Made by a program: the position numbers and the translations under genes. The notes beneath the pieces were generated by a model. The model saw nothing but the letters and a program-made list of their open reading frames with translations. It was not told the DNA's origin and made no database searches. A stretch of 35,898 bases of DNA from Candidatus Blautia stercorigallinarum (GTDB taxonomy: Bacteria; Bacillota; Clostridia; Lachnospirales; Lachnospiraceae): NCBI GenBank assembly GCA_019112785.1, contig DXIQ01000023.1, positions 1 to 35,898 on the forward strand, written 5' to 3'. Of the stretch, positions 35,020-35,898 are shown one piece after another (the stretch's first letter is position 1; the number at the start of each line of letters is the position of its first letter).

Positions 35020-35871
35020 ATGGAAGTAAAGGTTGCAAAGACTGCCGGCTTCTGCTTCGGCGTAAAAAGAGCAGTGGAAAAAGCTTATGAAGTGGCGGAT
35101 GCCAAAGAAGGTCCGGTATATACCTATGGACCTATTATCCACAATGAAGAGGTAGTTTCGGATCTGGAAAAGCGGGGAGTACAGGTACTGGAAACAGAGG
35201 AAGATCTCAGAAATCTGAAAGAAGGAACGGTGATCATCCGATCTCATGGAGTGCCGGAGTGTATCTATGCTCTGCTGAAGGAAAAGAAGCTGGATTATGT
35301 GGATGTTACCTGTCCTTTTGTGCTGAAGATCCACAGGATCGTGGAGAGAGAAAGCAAAGAGGGACGCCATATCGTGATCGTTGGAAATCCTGATCATCCG
35401 GAGGTGGCAGGGATCCGGGGATGGTGCCATGGCCCCTCTACTGTGATCAGCACAAAGGAAGAAGCAAGGGCCTTTCTGTCGGAAGACCACGAAAAAGTTT
35501 GTATTGTGTCTCAAACGACATTTAATTACAATAATTTTCAAGAAATAGTTGAAATTTTGAACGAAAAGAGGTATGATAGACTTGTTTTAAATACGATTTG
35601 CAATGCCACGCAGGACAGACAGACGGAGGCGGAGGAGATCGCAAAACAGGTAGACGCCATGATTGTCGTTGGGGGCAGGCATAGCTCAAATACCCAGAAG
35701 CTTTATGAAATATGTAAACAGGAATGTAGAAATACTTACTATATACAGACACTTGCTGATTTGGATCCTGAACGTTTTCGTTCCGTTCAATGTATAGGTA
35801 TTACAGCAGGGGCGTCAACCCCAAATAAAATAATTGAGGAGGTTTCAAAACATGTCAGAATTAAGTTTTGA
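35020..35871 (+). CDS. ispH: 4-hydroxy-3-methylbut-2-enyl diphosphate reductase
   Basis: Last enzyme of the MEP isoprenoid pathway, an iron-sulfur reductase giving IPP and DMAPP. It has 283 residues, with cluster ligands C12 (GFCFGVKRA), C98 (DVTCPF) and C194 (NTICNATQDRQ), plus the C-terminal GASTPNKIIEEV. Start ATG 35020 is 4 bases after cmk. Codon use breaks near base 35500: before it nearly all Leu are CTG and Ile are ATC, after it there is no CTG and Ile is mainly ATT/ATA. The gene end overlaps the rpsA start by 20 bases. In many clostridia IspH and S1 are fused; here they are separate frames. Confidence 0.95.
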   Translation: MEVKVAKTAGFCFGVKRAVEKAYEVADAKEGPVYTYGPIIHNEEVVSDLEKRGVQVLETEEDLRNLKEGTVIIRSHGVPECIYALLKEKKLDYVDVTCPFVLKIHRIVERESKEGRHIVIVGNPDHPEVAGIRGWCHGPSTVISTKEEARAFLSEDHEKVCIVSQTTFNYNNFQEIVEILNEKRYDRLVLNTICNATQDRQTEAEEIAKQVDAMIVVGGRHSSNTQKLYEICKQECRNTYYIQTLADLDPERFRSVQCIGITAGASTPNKIIEEVSKHVRIKF

Positions 35872-35898
35872 ACAGATGCTGGACGAGACATTTAAAAC
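35852..35898 (+). CDS. rpsA: 30S ribosomal protein S1-like protein, N-terminal fragment
   Basis: Incomplete: the window ends 15 codons in. The ATG follows GAGGAGG (35836-35842) and encodes MSELSFEQMLDETFK, the usual opening of clostridial ribosomal protein S1-type proteins placed after ispH. It overlaps the ispH end in a different frame. The call rests on this short stretch and on gene order. Confidence 0.75.
   Translation, partial: MSELSFEQMLDETFK

Overview
The window reads as a chromosome segment of an anaerobic, low-to-mid GC Gram-positive bacterium, most likely a Lachnospiraceae member (Blautia/Dorea/Ruminococcus-type). Supporting signs are strong AGGAGG ribosome sites, two T-box leaders, a biotin-dependent Na+-pump decarboxylase operon, a CO-dehydrogenase-type operon, and ispH overlapping the start of rpsA. 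Genus is not determinable from the sequence alone. Every supported gene is on the + strand, and density is high.

Layout: (1) 16-4523: rpsU with its terminator, cardiolipin synthase, a D,D-carboxypeptidase and a MATE exporter (envelope genes). (2) 4531-4681: a long imperfect palindrome containing a 73-nt core that recurs at 16971-17112. (3) 4734-8825: four translationally coupled genes (metallophosphoesterase, MoxR ATPase, DUF58 protein, DUF4129 membrane protein). (4) 8918-11608: scpA-scpB (condensin partners), a terminator and a second D,D-carboxypeptidase. (5) 11649-12954: nitroreductase and an arginase-fold protein. (6) 13013-16600: cooS, cooF and an FAD/NAD oxidoreductase behind a strong promoter with a dyad in its spacer. 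The CooS keeps all metal ligands but appears to lack the usual catalytic second-shell His and Lys. (7) 16638-18540: Tyr T-box, palindromic element copy 2, tyrS and terminator. (8) 18541-19584: a gap with small dyads, then an orphan gene. (9) 19576-26531: promoter, Trp T-box, a two-hairpin element, then trpE-trpGD(fused)-trpC-trpF-trpB-trpA, a complete chorismate-to-tryptophan pathway. (10) 26557-32026: an operon with a CoA-type carboxyltransferase, OadG-like subunit, biotin carrier, Na+-pump beta subunit and pyruvate/oxaloacetate-type carboxyltransferase. (11) 32025-35898: RpiR regulator, BaiN/HI0933-type flavoprotein, cmk, ispH and the first codons of rpsA. Codon usage changes abruptly in the middle of ispH.

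How parts work together: the two T-boxes tie tyrS and trp expression to uncharged tRNA-Tyr and tRNA-Trp. The cooS cluster looks like a soluble redox module in which electrons pass from the CODH-like enzyme through a four-cluster ferredoxin to a pyridine-nucleotide flavoprotein. The decarboxylase operon combines two carboxyltransferases with one biotin carrier and one Na+ pump, so it could run transcarboxylation, Na+-pumping decarboxylation, or both.

Items most worth a second look: the altered active site of CooS; the two-copy palindromic element whose lower stem shows compensatory changes; the two-carboxyltransferase Na+-pump operon; the trpG-trpD fusion that retains an internal ribosome site and ATG; and the codon-usage break inside ispH. 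All family assignments come from motif recognition; no database search was run.
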